Source of the DNA: Lasiodiplodia sp. COLG20
Taxonomy: Eukaryota > Ascomycota > Dothideomycetes > Botryosphaeriales > Botryosphaeriaceae
Assembly: GCA_009801085.1 (NCBI GenBank)
Contig: VNWV01000009.1
Location: 858,501 to 922,500 of the forward strand
Direction of reading: 5' to 3'
DNA: 64,000 nt
A program made the translations under genes and the position numbers. The notes under the pieces were generated by a model. The model saw only the letters and a program-made list of their open reading frames with translations, was not told the origin of the DNA and made no database searches. Of the stretch, positions 1 to 10,546 are shown piece after piece. Each line of letters opens with the position of its first letter. The stretch's first letter is position 1.

Positions 1-1232
1 TTGTTCCCTTGAGAGGGATCGTCCAACATCAGGGATGAGCATGCAAAGATAGCCTCCAGGATGAGGGGAGAAATGGACGAACGATTGGTATGCCACTGTT
101 GGTTGAAGTACGACTTGTTGATGACCGGGACATAGGGATGGATGTTGGTGAAGAAGTACTCGAAGTAGTTGAGCGCCTGTTGGTCTGACGGCATCATGTC
201 CGGGGGAATGCGAATCGTCATGTCCGGAGCGTGGTCATCAGGAAGCTGGATCTCATATTCTTCAACTGGTGGGGCATTTGCCAAAGATCTTTTCTGATTT
301 GCAATGTACGGCGCTAGAGCAATCAGTATACCAAGGTCTAATTGTTTGGATGAGTCTGGCTTACCAATTGCTGTGTGGTCAATTTTAAGTTCGCCCAGAG
401 CCTCGGTAAGCTGAGATGTATCGAGATTGTTTCTCCACATGGGCTCTCCTTCATTTGAAGAGCTCATCGCAGGCGCAGGTTGCGGTTGATACACTTGTTG
501 AGGGTGGTACTTCAACTGATCCGAATTGGAAAGAGGAGCTGGTGGCATGTTTCCATAGTGAACGCTTTCCTGGCTCTGAGGCGGTGCTGGAGGCATTCCA
601 CCGTAGGGCGCAGTTTGATACAAGCGAGCCGCATCTGCATACGTCGCTTGCAGAGGGTGTCCCATGAGAGGGCCGACCTCGGTTCCTAGGGGATGTTGAA
701 TTGAATGGTGTCTTTGGAAATCGCCCGGCGTGGGGACATGTTGAACACTTTGCGAGGGGTCGTAGTCGTGGCTTCGGTCGCCGATCTCGAAAGTGTGGGA
801 GCCGGTGGGAAACGAGTCCTTGTTTTCGTAACTGACAGTCGGCGGGACACAGTTAAGCTTCAGGCGGATGCACGCAGCGCAGGGCCAAGCGTTCGTGGTC
901 GCGGCATCACATTTGATCTTGCGGCGGCGGCATCCCTCGCAGGCGCGCATCACTGATTCGGCAAAGTTAGCTTCCCTGTCCGGGATGCAGGCAGAACGAC
1001 GGCGCGCGGGTCTCTACCTTTGAGGCGCTTGTGGCGGTTGTGCTCGTCGACGAAAACATAGTCTGGCGGAGCGGGTCAGCTCGCAGTCGCAAAGCAGGCG
1101 CACGTCACGGCGCATGCGGTGCGGCATACTTCTCTGGTTCTCCCGCGGCGCCAGCGTCTGCGGCGCAAAAGGAAAGTTCTGCATTTGTGCGGTCTGGGGG
1201 AGGAGAGGCCGTCCGGTGGACTCGCTCGCCAT
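1..1232 (-). CDS. Zn2Cys6 transcription factor, C-terminus cut by window edge
   Basis: Fungal nuclear regulator that should bind DNA through a binuclear zinc cluster. Exons read on the minus strand: 1130-1232, 1018-1062, 365-952, and 313 down to the window edge; introns are 67, 65 and 51 bp with good GT-AG ends and matching phases. About 349 residues are present. The zinc cluster is C54, C57, C64, C74, C77, C84 (spacing 2-6-9-2-6), preceded by a basic stretch containing DEHNRHKRLKVMRACEGC. A Gln/Pro-rich linker follows. The last visible part (NYFEYFFTNIHPYVPVINKSY) begins a fungal-specific TF domain. The block ahead of the cluster recalls COL-26/BglR-type regulators of sugar sensing, but that is from memory and weak. 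The ATG at 1232 is the only start joining exon 1 to the conserved block. The 51 bp intron (314-364) has no stop, so it could be missed in annotation. Confidence 0.85.
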
Positions 1233-4059
1233 GTCTCAGCGGCGGAGGAGGTTGGAAGAAGCTCGTCGCGCGCTGGAGCTTATTGGCGGCGCGGGACGGG
1301 ACGCGGTGAGTTTGCGATGGATTGCTGTAGCGGGGAGGAGCAGGCGATGCGAGGCCGGGGCGCCAATCGGCAGCGGGTGGGGGGCGTCAGCAAGTGGGAG
1401 TTCGGACGAGGTAGGTGTTGGATCAGATCAGCCGCCACTCGGTCAGCTACGTTTGCTGCGAGCTGCGCGCGGGTTGGGTGTGGTTGGACGTCCTAAGTAG
1501 GCGGCAGCGGGTGCGCACTCCGATTGCCGAGAACGGGCGCGGTGCTGGCGCATTGAGATGAGGAGTGGAGCCGCGGTCTGGGAGGGACGTTGAGACTGTC
1601 CGCAGGGCAGGTGCTCTCGCGTACAAGTAACAGTGGCGTAGAGACTCCTGAGTGGGGATTGACGAACGGTCTGGCGGTCGACGCTTGGGACCGTGGAAGC
1701 CAGGCCAGGAGCACGTAAGATAGCCCAGCTAGCTCCGCACCCGCCAGACACCACACAGCCGTGCCAGGGTGCGCTGGAAAGCCGCAAGAGTCAGGCAAGC
1801 GGGCGCGCGGGCAGCCAAGCTGGCGCGAGGGATGCGCAACGCTTCTCGCGAGCGGGACAAGGATGCTTGCTGGGCTGGTACTGCCACGGGCGCACCGGCA
1901 ACGCACGCGCCTGCCACCGCCGCAGCATCGAGCCGCGGGCCCGGCGCCCTGTTTCTCTGCGCAAGCTCTCCCTCTCTCTGTCTCTCACACAATCTCGCTG
2001 GGCGCGCGCGGGCGCCTCCGCGCTGCCCCTCGCGCGGGGGAAGGGGCGCTGCTGGCCGCCGGCGACGCCCAACCGCGGCGCTGCAGGGGCACGCTCAGGC
2101 TGTCAGGCTTTAGCCTGCCCAGCACCACCCACGCCCGCCATTCGATTTGCCGAGGAGGCCCCACCGCCGGTGCCGAATCCTCGACAGCCTCGAGGGGTGC
2201 TGTTCTGAGGGAGATGAGCGGACTGCACGAGGGCCAGCCCTAGCGAAAGAGCTTACGACGTCAATAAAAAATCTCAGTCTATCCGTGCTGTTTAACGCAC
2301 GCGCTGTAAGATCTGCCTCCCACGTTGTCTCACGCGTCTCAAGATCCTCGCCGCTGCCGCTGGAACACAGCTCTGACATCGCTCCCTGTCCGCTCAGCCC
2401 TGTCTCTGCCTTGGGTTGTACCGTACGCGCCTGCGCGGGCTTGCAACAGCAGAGCAGCGCGTGCAGAGGCGTCCGTTTCATAGCTTCGTCTCTCTGCTGA
2501 CCGCAGCATGTGCGGGCCTGGATGGAAGCGCGGGCTCGTCTATCATCGCCCTTCAGCGCCACGGATGCAGGAACGCCAATAAAACTGCCTGAACAGGCTG
2601 GTTCCCGGGAGCTTGGAAAGCGTCAGCATTGGCCGCACCCTGGGCGGTGGGATCCTGCGACATGCAACCACACCATGCAGGCCACTATCTCGCTGAGATG
2701 ATTGTTTGCTCAAGCCCGGCCACGACCCTGGCGGGACCGACAATGCGGGCGTGTAACTGGCGTGCGCGCGGTCGGAAAAGCCGTCACAGGCTCGGGCGGC
2801 TGCGGCGACTTCTCACGCCGTCAGCGGGATAGCTGGCTGGCAGGCGCGCGTCACCGCAAAACACGCCTGAAACTGGCACCAGAAGCTTTGGTCGACATTC
2901 TGGAAGACTGCCGGCCCGAGATCCACGGCGCCGTCGCTTGAGGCGCGACCCGGCAGTCAACAAGCGTCGCGCGCGTGAGTTGCAGAAGCCCAACGCCTGA
3001 CAGCACGCGGCGCGAGAGGCATCGGCTGCTCCCGGCGCGCCCTCGCCCGTCTTCTCCTGGTGGTGTTTCCTTTCGCATGTGAAGGCGCCATGAGCCCGGG
3101 GCCTGCTCGAAGAACAAGAGATGCATCCCAACACCCCGGGTCAGCCAGGCTCGGCGGAGGCCGCGTGCCTGGCGGGCAGGGGATCCTCCCCCATCGACGA
3201 TCTTGCCCGACTCGCGCGCTGCTCGCTTACCGCCTGCAACACGCCGGGCTGGGTAGCGCGTGGGAGGCACGTTGTTTTGCGGGGGCGCCAGCAGCGGGCA
3301 GCCAAAGCATGACAGCAATTTGGCAGAGGCGCGCCCGGCCAACAGCCAGCGCCCAGAGCGCTGCGCGACAGGCTTGGCGCGGCGCGGTATTGGCTCCACC
3401 TGCAGCAGTCAATCACTTCCCAAGCAACGGCGCTGCAGTGGCGCCGCTGCTTGACAGCTCGTGGAGTGCGATGCCCGGCTGCTGGTGCGCTCCAACGTCC
3501 CGCATCAGGCACTAGGCTGCATGCGGGCCTGGCAGGCGATATGGGGAGCCACGAAGTAACCCTCGCTGCGGCAAAGCACTAGTCCGCGCATGGGCTGATG
3601 CGAACAAACGTCTTCTGACCACGCGCTATGCATGACAGAGATTGCAAAGGGGGGCCGCCGGCTGCGCGGGTGACGTGAGTGGTGAGGGCGGCGGCGAGGG
3701 GCACGCCAAGCGGGCAGATCCAGCGCGGGAGCCGGGGCCGGGAAAGCGCAGCAGCGGAACCAGCCGCGCTGCTGAGGCCTCGGGGATTTCTGCTGCGTGC
3801 CTCTGCTGCGATGTGCGATCTGCTGCGAGTGGGCCGCCGACTCGAGACGCGGTGCAGAGTGCAGCTGCACAGCGCGGGCACAGGCGAAGATGGCGGCGGC
3901 AGATATTCCGGCTCCGATCCGCCCGTGACGCATGCGGCGAACACAAGCCATCGCGGCTGCGGGATCCTGCAATTGCTGCTCCCTCTGCGATCGTAACGCC
4001 TCCCCACACCCGGCGCCGCATCGTCCACATCCCGCCCGCCGCGTCAGACGCCAGACGAC
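1233..4059. other. Long GC-rich divergent intergenic region
   Basis: It separates the head-to-head starts of the Zn2Cys6 regulator (minus) and CIA2 (plus). I found no ORF with family features, no tRNA and no transposon. Open frames of up to about 170 codons exist on both strands but are low-complexity Arg/Ala/Ser-rich translations expected from GC-rich DNA. A pyrimidine-rich stretch near 1960-1990 could belong to a 5' leader. The unusual length suggests a long leader or regulatory region for the transcription factor (inference). Confidence 0.5.
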
Positions 4060-4701
4060 ATGGATCCCGACAAGGACAACGCCAACCCCACCATCCTCAA
4101 CCCCTCCGACTTGCCCTCGCGCCGCCGCGAGTCGTCGGTGAAGAAGCGCGAGGGCGCTGGCGTCGGCCTGTTCGATGACCTCATCCCGCCGTATAGCTAC
4201 TTGAACGACCCGTTCGACGCGCCGCAGTCCTCGGACGACTCGGACGACGGGTCAGTCGAGGACATTGACGAGCAGGAAATCTATGGTGAGCCCGAATGCC
4301 CGCCTTGCGCCCCGCTTGCTGACCGCAACGCAGACCTGATCTCGTCCATTTCCGACCCCGAGCACCCACTTTCGCTGGGCTCGCTCGCCGTCGTAAACCT
4401 GCCTGACATCCGCATCCTACCCCCGTCGTCGCCACGCTCGCCGATCAGCACAGTGCTTGTCGAGATTACGCCCACAATCACGCACTGCTCGCTGGCAACT
4501 GTCATCGGCCTGGGCGTGCGCGTGCGCCTGGAGCAAGCGTTGCCGCCGCGATTCCGCGTCGATGTCCGCATCAAGAAGGGTACCCATAGCACGGATGAAG
4601 CTGTGAACAAGCAATTAGGCGACAAGGAGCGGGTGGCGGCTGCGCTGGAAAATGGGACGCTCATGGGCGTGATCCGCAAGATGCTCTCGACGTGCGAGTA
4701 A
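4060..4701 (+). CDS. CIA2: Cytosolic iron-sulfur assembly protein CIA2 (MIP18/DUF59 family)
   Basis: Targeting subunit of the cytosolic Fe-S assembly complex; with the CIA1 and MET18 equivalents it hands clusters to nuclear and cytosolic apoproteins such as DNA polymerases and helicases (family knowledge). Exons 4060-4285 and 4334-4701; removing the 48 bp intron gives 197 residues and restores the conserved junction EIYDLISSISDPEHPL. Residues 1-75 are acidic, Asp/Ser-rich and probably disordered. The MIP18 domain follows with ITHCSLATVIGLGVRVRLEQ; C127 corresponds to the reactive cysteine of this family. The C-terminal GTHSTDEAVNKQLGDKERVAA block is also typical. The intron has no in-frame stop, so an unspliced reading would carry 16 extra residues just before the domain. 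Length is close to yeast Cia2 apart from a shorter N-terminus. Confidence 0.93.
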   Translation: MDPDKDNANPTILNPSDLPSRRRESSVKKREGAGVGLFDDLIPPYSYLNDPFDAPQSSDDSDDGSVEDIDEQEIYGEPECPPCAPLADRNADLISSISDPEHPLSLGSLAVVNLPDIRILPPSSPRSPISTVLVEITPTITHCSLATVIGLGVRVRLEQALPPRFRVDVRIKKGTHSTDEAVNKQLGDKERVAAALENGTLMGVIRKMLSTCE

Positions 4702-7700
4702 CGAACAAGTGTGATGTACGCTCGGCATGAATGATAACGACAGCATTGGGACAAAGAAAACGGCGTGCCGGTGTTGCGCTACGAAAATAGCAACAGCTGC
4801 TATAGCCTTTTATAGGCTCCGCTCGAAAAGTCAGGTCTACCATCGGATGGCGTTGGACCCCTTCCAGTTTTTTTTTTTTGTTTTTTTTTAAAACGGCCAT
4901 CCATGCCATATCTCCGACTGTGCAGTGCGTTGCCAACGGCGCAGTGCCAAAGGCATTCCGTTGGAGACCGTGAGCTAATCCTCTCGTGATGGTAGGAACG
5001 CCCGTCTTGGGAAAACACCCATGGCGAGCAGATCATCTGCAAGTAATTAGGGTTCGGGGGCCAAAGCTGAGCCCGTGGCCCGGAGAATGATACCCGGGCA
5101 GAGGGCTCTGCGACAGTGCGGGCTTCCACGAGAAGCACCCCTCCTGCGCATTGACCGATCCCCACGAGAGGCTGCCCCCGGGTCCCAAGCTCCACCTGCG
5201 CCGCTCCCGCTCCCTGCTCACCGTCGAATCGCCGGAACCTGCCAACATGACTTGTTTCACGCTCGCTTCATTCACCCTCATGAATCACCAAACAGCCCGC
5301 GGCAAGAACCGGTCTCACGCGGCTGCTCATAGCCCACAGTCCACAACTCCTCCACCGCCACACGCTGCCGCCAACGGGCTTCTCCAACTGGTCACAAGCA
5401 CCCCACCGATGAGAGATGCAGGGTTGCTGGTGGGCCCGTTGGCGCGCTGCTGGGCCTGGCCACTCGCCCCAGTCTGTGGCCAGGGGCTTGTCTTTGACCA
5501 CCGTGCTGCTATACACTTGAGAAGCGCGCAGATCCAGCAGAATCGGAAGCCCGGAGGAGCCCGGCTGGCGATAGCGGGGGGGCGACGAGCCGGCCAGGAG
5601 GTAGTGGACGATCGCTTATTATCTTTCCGTAAGAGCATTGAAACAGGCACGCAGGATCTGCGGTCTCGATGCAACGTAAAGCTGCTCCTTCGCCCACGTC
5701 CCCACGCACGCACTGAGATGGCAGCCTGTGGCGCCTTGCCAAAAAGAGAGGCGATGCGCAAACGTCCCGCAGCGGCGCAGTCCGACACCATGTCTAGTTC
5801 CTGCTCTAGAACTGCCCTTTGGCCTGACCGCGAACCTGGAGCGCGCTCCGTCGTTCTGAACGCCAATAGGGACATACCGCTAAGCATGGCCGCTCATCTA
5901 TCCAATACTGAAAACCAAGAAGTGTGAGCCAGAGCGGTGTGAGAAAAGCTGCCGTCTATCACGATATTCGCGGCATTTTTTCGTCTGGTGCGTCTGGCCC
6001 CCAAGACGTGCTTTTCCGACTTTCCCGAAAAGGCCGCGACGGCAAATGTCAAAGGAAGTAGCCGCTCTGGACGTTGACAGGAGGCAGCCCTGCCAATCAC
6101 GAGCAACGAGAGCCGAAGCGTTACTGGAGAGAGTCGCAGTACATGCAGGAACGAATGTTGGACGTGTCGGCCGATTGCGCATCCCCTAATAGTAACACGG
6201 CGCGCTTTGAACTCAGGTGCTACCTATCCGATGATAATTCCGAAAGCCGCCCTACCCGGCACCGGCAGGATGAACGGGCAATCGGAACATCATCTGATCG
6301 GCGTCCCTTTGATCTTCCCCGTCCCATTTCTCAACGCTGCTCCACCGGCACGGATTGTATTGGCTGCGGCCCGAAGACCGCTCGTGTCTCGCTCTGCGGT
6401 TGTAACAAAGGGGCGAAGCCACTGCAGGCGAGTGGGTATGGCACTCGAGGGCGGGCTCGGGCTCTGCCGGCTCCTGCTCCGCGCACCAATTCCGGACGTT
6501 GTGGCCCCGTCTGCACGGGCATTCATACCCGTGGCAATCAAGCCGGCGCGACAGGTGCGACAACCACCCCCAAATTCCGGGGTCGTACGTCACGGACTCG
6601 CTTACCGGTACGCACCGAAGGACGAGGCTTGCCAAAGGCAAAAGGCAACCTGCATGAAGCGGCAATTTCCTTCCTCCAGCCACATGCCGGAGCAAAGGGC
6701 TCTGCTTGACGCCACGGCAATGTACGAAGAGCCGCAAGAGTAGTCTCGCCTCTCTACGCTTGCCACGCGAGCTCTATGCTCGCCTCGAACTTCCGTGCCC
6801 TAGAGGGCGTCACCCGCAGGTTAATATGTAATGCACGTCTGCGTGATGGGATGGGATTGGATGCTCGCTGGCACAAGCGCTACTGGGAAAGTGCAGCAAC
6901 CCAATCCGCAGTCTGGACAATATGCACAACAGCCCTGCCTTCACCAAGGTATCACCCGCTTATTATTTCCGGAAAACGCTCACCTCACGCACAGTGCACT
7001 CCCGGACGCGCCCGCGCGCGGGAGGCTGGGGCAATCGGCCGTAAATCAGGACAGGGCAGGACGGGACTGGCGCCGGGAGGGCACGGCGGAACCTGCCCAC
7101 CAACGGTTAACCTGACTTAACCCCACAGTTGGAGCAGAAAGCTAATCGGCATCTCCGATATGGCGAACACGCGAGCAAGCCGGCTGCCTTGTTGAGTCTG
7201 GTGCCATGACGAGTACACGTGCAAGCAAGCAGGCATACAAGCAAGGCGTCCGTCAGCATGTGACGGTCTTGTTTCCTTGGTGGTTCAGTCTCCACACTTC
7301 AGCCGCACACTGCACACCACTCCGGCCATCAGCACGGAACGCCTGGTGAGGCTGAAGAGACGAGCATTGAATCCTCTTGATGCGTGCAACGGTGCCCGAG
7401 TGATGGCGAAGATGGTCAAGGATGGAGATCCTTTTTTCAAACGGCCATTCGTTCTCTCTGATAACACATCTTACGCAACTGCTTCAAGTACTTTGGACAT
7501 ATAGTATCAGATGGGGCTAGCCCACTGCTCGGTTCGACCCGCTCTATTCCGCGCCAGTTACGATATTCCTCGTTGCTCATGCGTCGCCTATTGTAACCGC
7601 CTAGATGATTACTGTCACATTTGCCGTCCCTAGGTCTGCTCATCTCCCACCCTCCTACATGCCGCAATTGCACCAATCGTTCCGTCATCTACTGCGCCTC

Positions 7701-9170
7701 TGCCGTCATGGCGCCCGGTGATTATCTGGCACTAATCTTCATGGTAGTCTTGGTGCAGTACGCCACGCCGCGTCAGCCCTGCGGGCCTTCCAATATACAC
7801 CTGTTTCCGTAAAGAGGAGGCGGCAAAATAGGGTGTGATGCTGACCCGACATGCCATTTGACCCTTGCCAGTCCCTTCTTTTAGCGAACCTCAGGCCCCT
7901 CCTTCTTGCACGTCCGGTGGGCTGGAATGAATTTAGCCAGATCACACAGCAACACTACACTTGGGCTCTCAGGAACTTCCAGATCTGGAGGTAGGCTCTA
8001 GCCGCTGAGTAGCTCTTTTGTCCTTGGCATGAACCCTTGTATGCGAGACACACTATACCTTTCCCCCCACTCCCGCTCGTCCGAAGTAGCGGAGAACAAG
8101 ACCCTGAAGTACCCACATGCTGGAGAAATCGGTGAATCTGTGGGGTAAATTCTCCGTCCGCGTAGGTTTGCGAAGTGACATCGACTTCGGTCAAATCAAG
8201 CTTGAATGTTGTATGACTCATTGTACTGCTCTATACTTTCAAAATATGCGTCGCAACATACTGCGAGCATGTCACCTCCCGTGCCCCGCTTCCGCCTGCA
8301 GTAGATCTACGCGGCGCCGAAACGTCGGGTGTGTGAACGTGCTTTGGTACCTTACACCGCTCAGAATGCGTATGCCAAGCGCCAGTTATGCATTTCTATT
8401 TCTCAACACACCGCAGGTTCTTGGTGAGATTCGCGTATAGCATCCTGAAACCCCATCCGCGGTTTTGGTGACTAAAACTGCAGTGTGACGAGAAACCCAG
8501 GACTTCGGTATAATGAAAACCGAGGGTGGCGACAGACAAAAGGAGTACCTGGCTAGAACTTGGTTACGGACAGCATTTTGGCGGAAAGGGTCGTGTCCAG
8601 CTGCTATTGCACGAATAGGAATTTCTCCACAGGAGTGTGATCAGATCGAGTGATTGTGATCGAGTAGTATAGTTTTACCTTGATTTCTCGAATGCTAGCA
8701 GTGCTACTTCTTCTCTAGCGTTGCAACTTCGTAGATCTGCAGGTGGGATATTAGGGCAGACCGCAGTATTAGAAAACCTAGCCCAAACCAAAATAACCCA
8801 GACTTCTGGTTCCTCAAAGGAGCCACGAGTAAAGGTTTACTTAAGCAGTTGCTTGTATCTCGTCCTCGCCTCCATGCCACTGGCGCCAAGCATCCCAATA
8901 TGGGTCTCAATAGGCGATGCCCTCAATAAAGGCACAATGTAGTCTATCAATAGGCGCTTCGTCTTTCATGCCTATAGAGACAAGGAGCCATAATTGACGC
9001 AAGTATGTAGCTGGAACTGTCTTTTCTTGATGCTTCTTCCCTTTTCACTGATCGCATAAGCAATCCTTTCAATCAAGAAACCAGCCAAACTTACCACATC
9101 CACTCCCTAGAATCGACGAGCCAACAGACCAAAAACACAAAAAGCGACCAAAGAAAAATCAACGGCAAAG
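4702..9170. other. Gene-poor intergenic region
   Basis: About 4.5 kb between CIA2 and the small secreted protein, both on the plus strand. Position 4868-4889 is a T12-G-T9 tract shortly after the CIA2 stop. Open frames of 150-260 codons between 5150 and 6740 overlap each other on opposite strands, have no recognisable domain, and read as random Arg/Pro/Ala-rich sequence; I do not call them. Base composition becomes more AT-rich towards 8400-9170. No tRNA-like internal promoter boxes were noticed. Confidence 0.5.
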
Positions 9171-9614
9171 ATGCACTTCACGACCCTCACAACTCTCTTC
9201 CTCGCCTCAACCAGCATGGCCCTGCCAGCAACCACGACTCCCGCCGCCTACGCCACGGACATCGAAACCAGCCTCGACCTCAACTTCGCACCTGTCGTCA
9301 ACGCCACCGCCGATGGCCTGACCAAGCGCGACTGGGCCTACAACCAAGTCAAGTTCTGCGAGCACGCCAACGGCAAGGGCAAGTGCGCCAAACAGAGCTT
9401 CCGGCACGCGCTCTGCTACAACTTGGACCGCTGGTGGAACGACCGTGTCTCCTCCATCTACCCCAACCCTAACACCTACTGCCGCATGCACCTCAATCGC
9501 GACTGCCGCGGCGGAGGCATGGCCGTCGGCCCCAACTGGAGCATCCCCGACCTCAAGACCATCGACTGGAACGACAAGATGAGCAGCATCGATTGCTTCA
9601 GCCAGGCATATTAA
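9171..9614 (+). CDS. Small secreted cysteine-containing protein with a Lys-Arg processing site
   Basis: Single exon, 147 residues, no family recognised with confidence. A signal peptide covers roughly residues 1-18 (hydrophobic core TTLFLAST, cleavage near ALPA). A propeptide-like segment of about 33 residues follows, ending in K52-R53, a kexin-type site. The predicted mature part is about 94 residues with six cysteines (in FCEH, GKCAK, LCYN, YCRM, DCRG, DCFS), enough for three disulphides, and many Trp/Tyr/Asn residues. The pattern VKFCEH...NDRVSSIYP, then DKMSSIDCF, faintly recalls a beta/gamma-crystallin-like repeat; this is inference only. Possible roles are a host-interaction protein or an antimicrobial protein. 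It stands alone in a gene-poor zone, and the codons are GC-rich compared with the flanks, which supports real coding. Confidence 0.8.
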   Translation: MHFTTLTTLFLASTSMALPATTTPAAYATDIETSLDLNFAPVVNATADGLTKRDWAYNQVKFCEHANGKGKCAKQSFRHALCYNLDRWWNDRVSSIYPNPNTYCRMHLNRDCRGGGMAVGPNWSIPDLKTIDWNDKMSSIDCFSQAY

Positions 9615-10546
9615 GAGAAGAATTAGGAGGAGAGAAAGGCCATTTTCTTCTTTTTCCCTTCTTTTCTTCTTCATCGGCACGGTCATTAAGATTGACATGG
9701 GGCACAAAAGCAAATCACTTTCTTCGAGGAGCAAGGAAAATAGAAGCTAGAGCGTCGGCGGGCTTTGGCACATACATTTCTCCACCTGCTGTTTTTTTCG
9801 GGTGGGAAGGGGGACCAGACCTTTTTCTTATCATGGGCGGTGGTTTATTCAATCTCTATAATTATTTTCTCACACATGCACTCCACTTCTGACTTCCATG
9901 CCGCAGAATTCCAGAAGTGTTGGTACTGACGAATTGAAGTTATCTTTCCAGTGGACTTCTTGAGCATAGTCTGCCTCTTTACTCGCTAATGGTAGGTTTG
10001 CAGGTGGCTTGTTTCACATATCATTGCATGTCCCCCTGCAACTACACTGTCATCACAATCATTTATGGCCTGGATGTAAAATCAAAAAACAAGCAACAAC
10101 GATGCCACTCACAGTGCACTCTTAAATTACTTGAGTTTAAGTCTCAGCATTTGCCTCAATTGACACTGTTTTCTGTTCGCTTGGGGGATGATCATTGTAG
10201 TAACTTTGCGGCATGACTTGCGTAAGCTCTGTGAGGTGCATAATATATAGCCTTTCACATTTCATGAACTTCTAGGTGGCTAACAAAGCAGCCATAGAAT
10301 AGCTAAGATTGGGAACTAAGCCATGTACTTACGCTTTGCCCTTCGATAAGTATCCAGCCATGAATTAGCCACACCACTAAAGCCGGCCCTCTGCTTTAAA
10401 TACTCAGCCATCTCCCCGCAACGTCAAGATGCCACATCAGCAATCTACATGCAACAGCAAAACATCAGTAGAACATAGACCATAACCTTCCCACCGAAAA
10501 AAAAAGAGCAACATTAGATGCGGTTGCGAACACCTTAAGTAATCGT
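9615..10546. other. Convergent 3' region between the secreted protein and MutL homologue
   Basis: AT-rich sequence holding the 3' ends of two genes that face each other. I see no further gene. The open frames here are short and unstructured. Confidence 0.5.

Noticed and set aside
5151..5927. 258-codon plus-strand open frame
   Set aside because: No domain, low-complexity composition, and an equally long open frame on the opposite strand; GC-driven artefact.
6074..6743. Overlapping open frames of 160-211 codons on both strands
   Set aside because: Mutually overlapping, no family features or splice signals that extend them.
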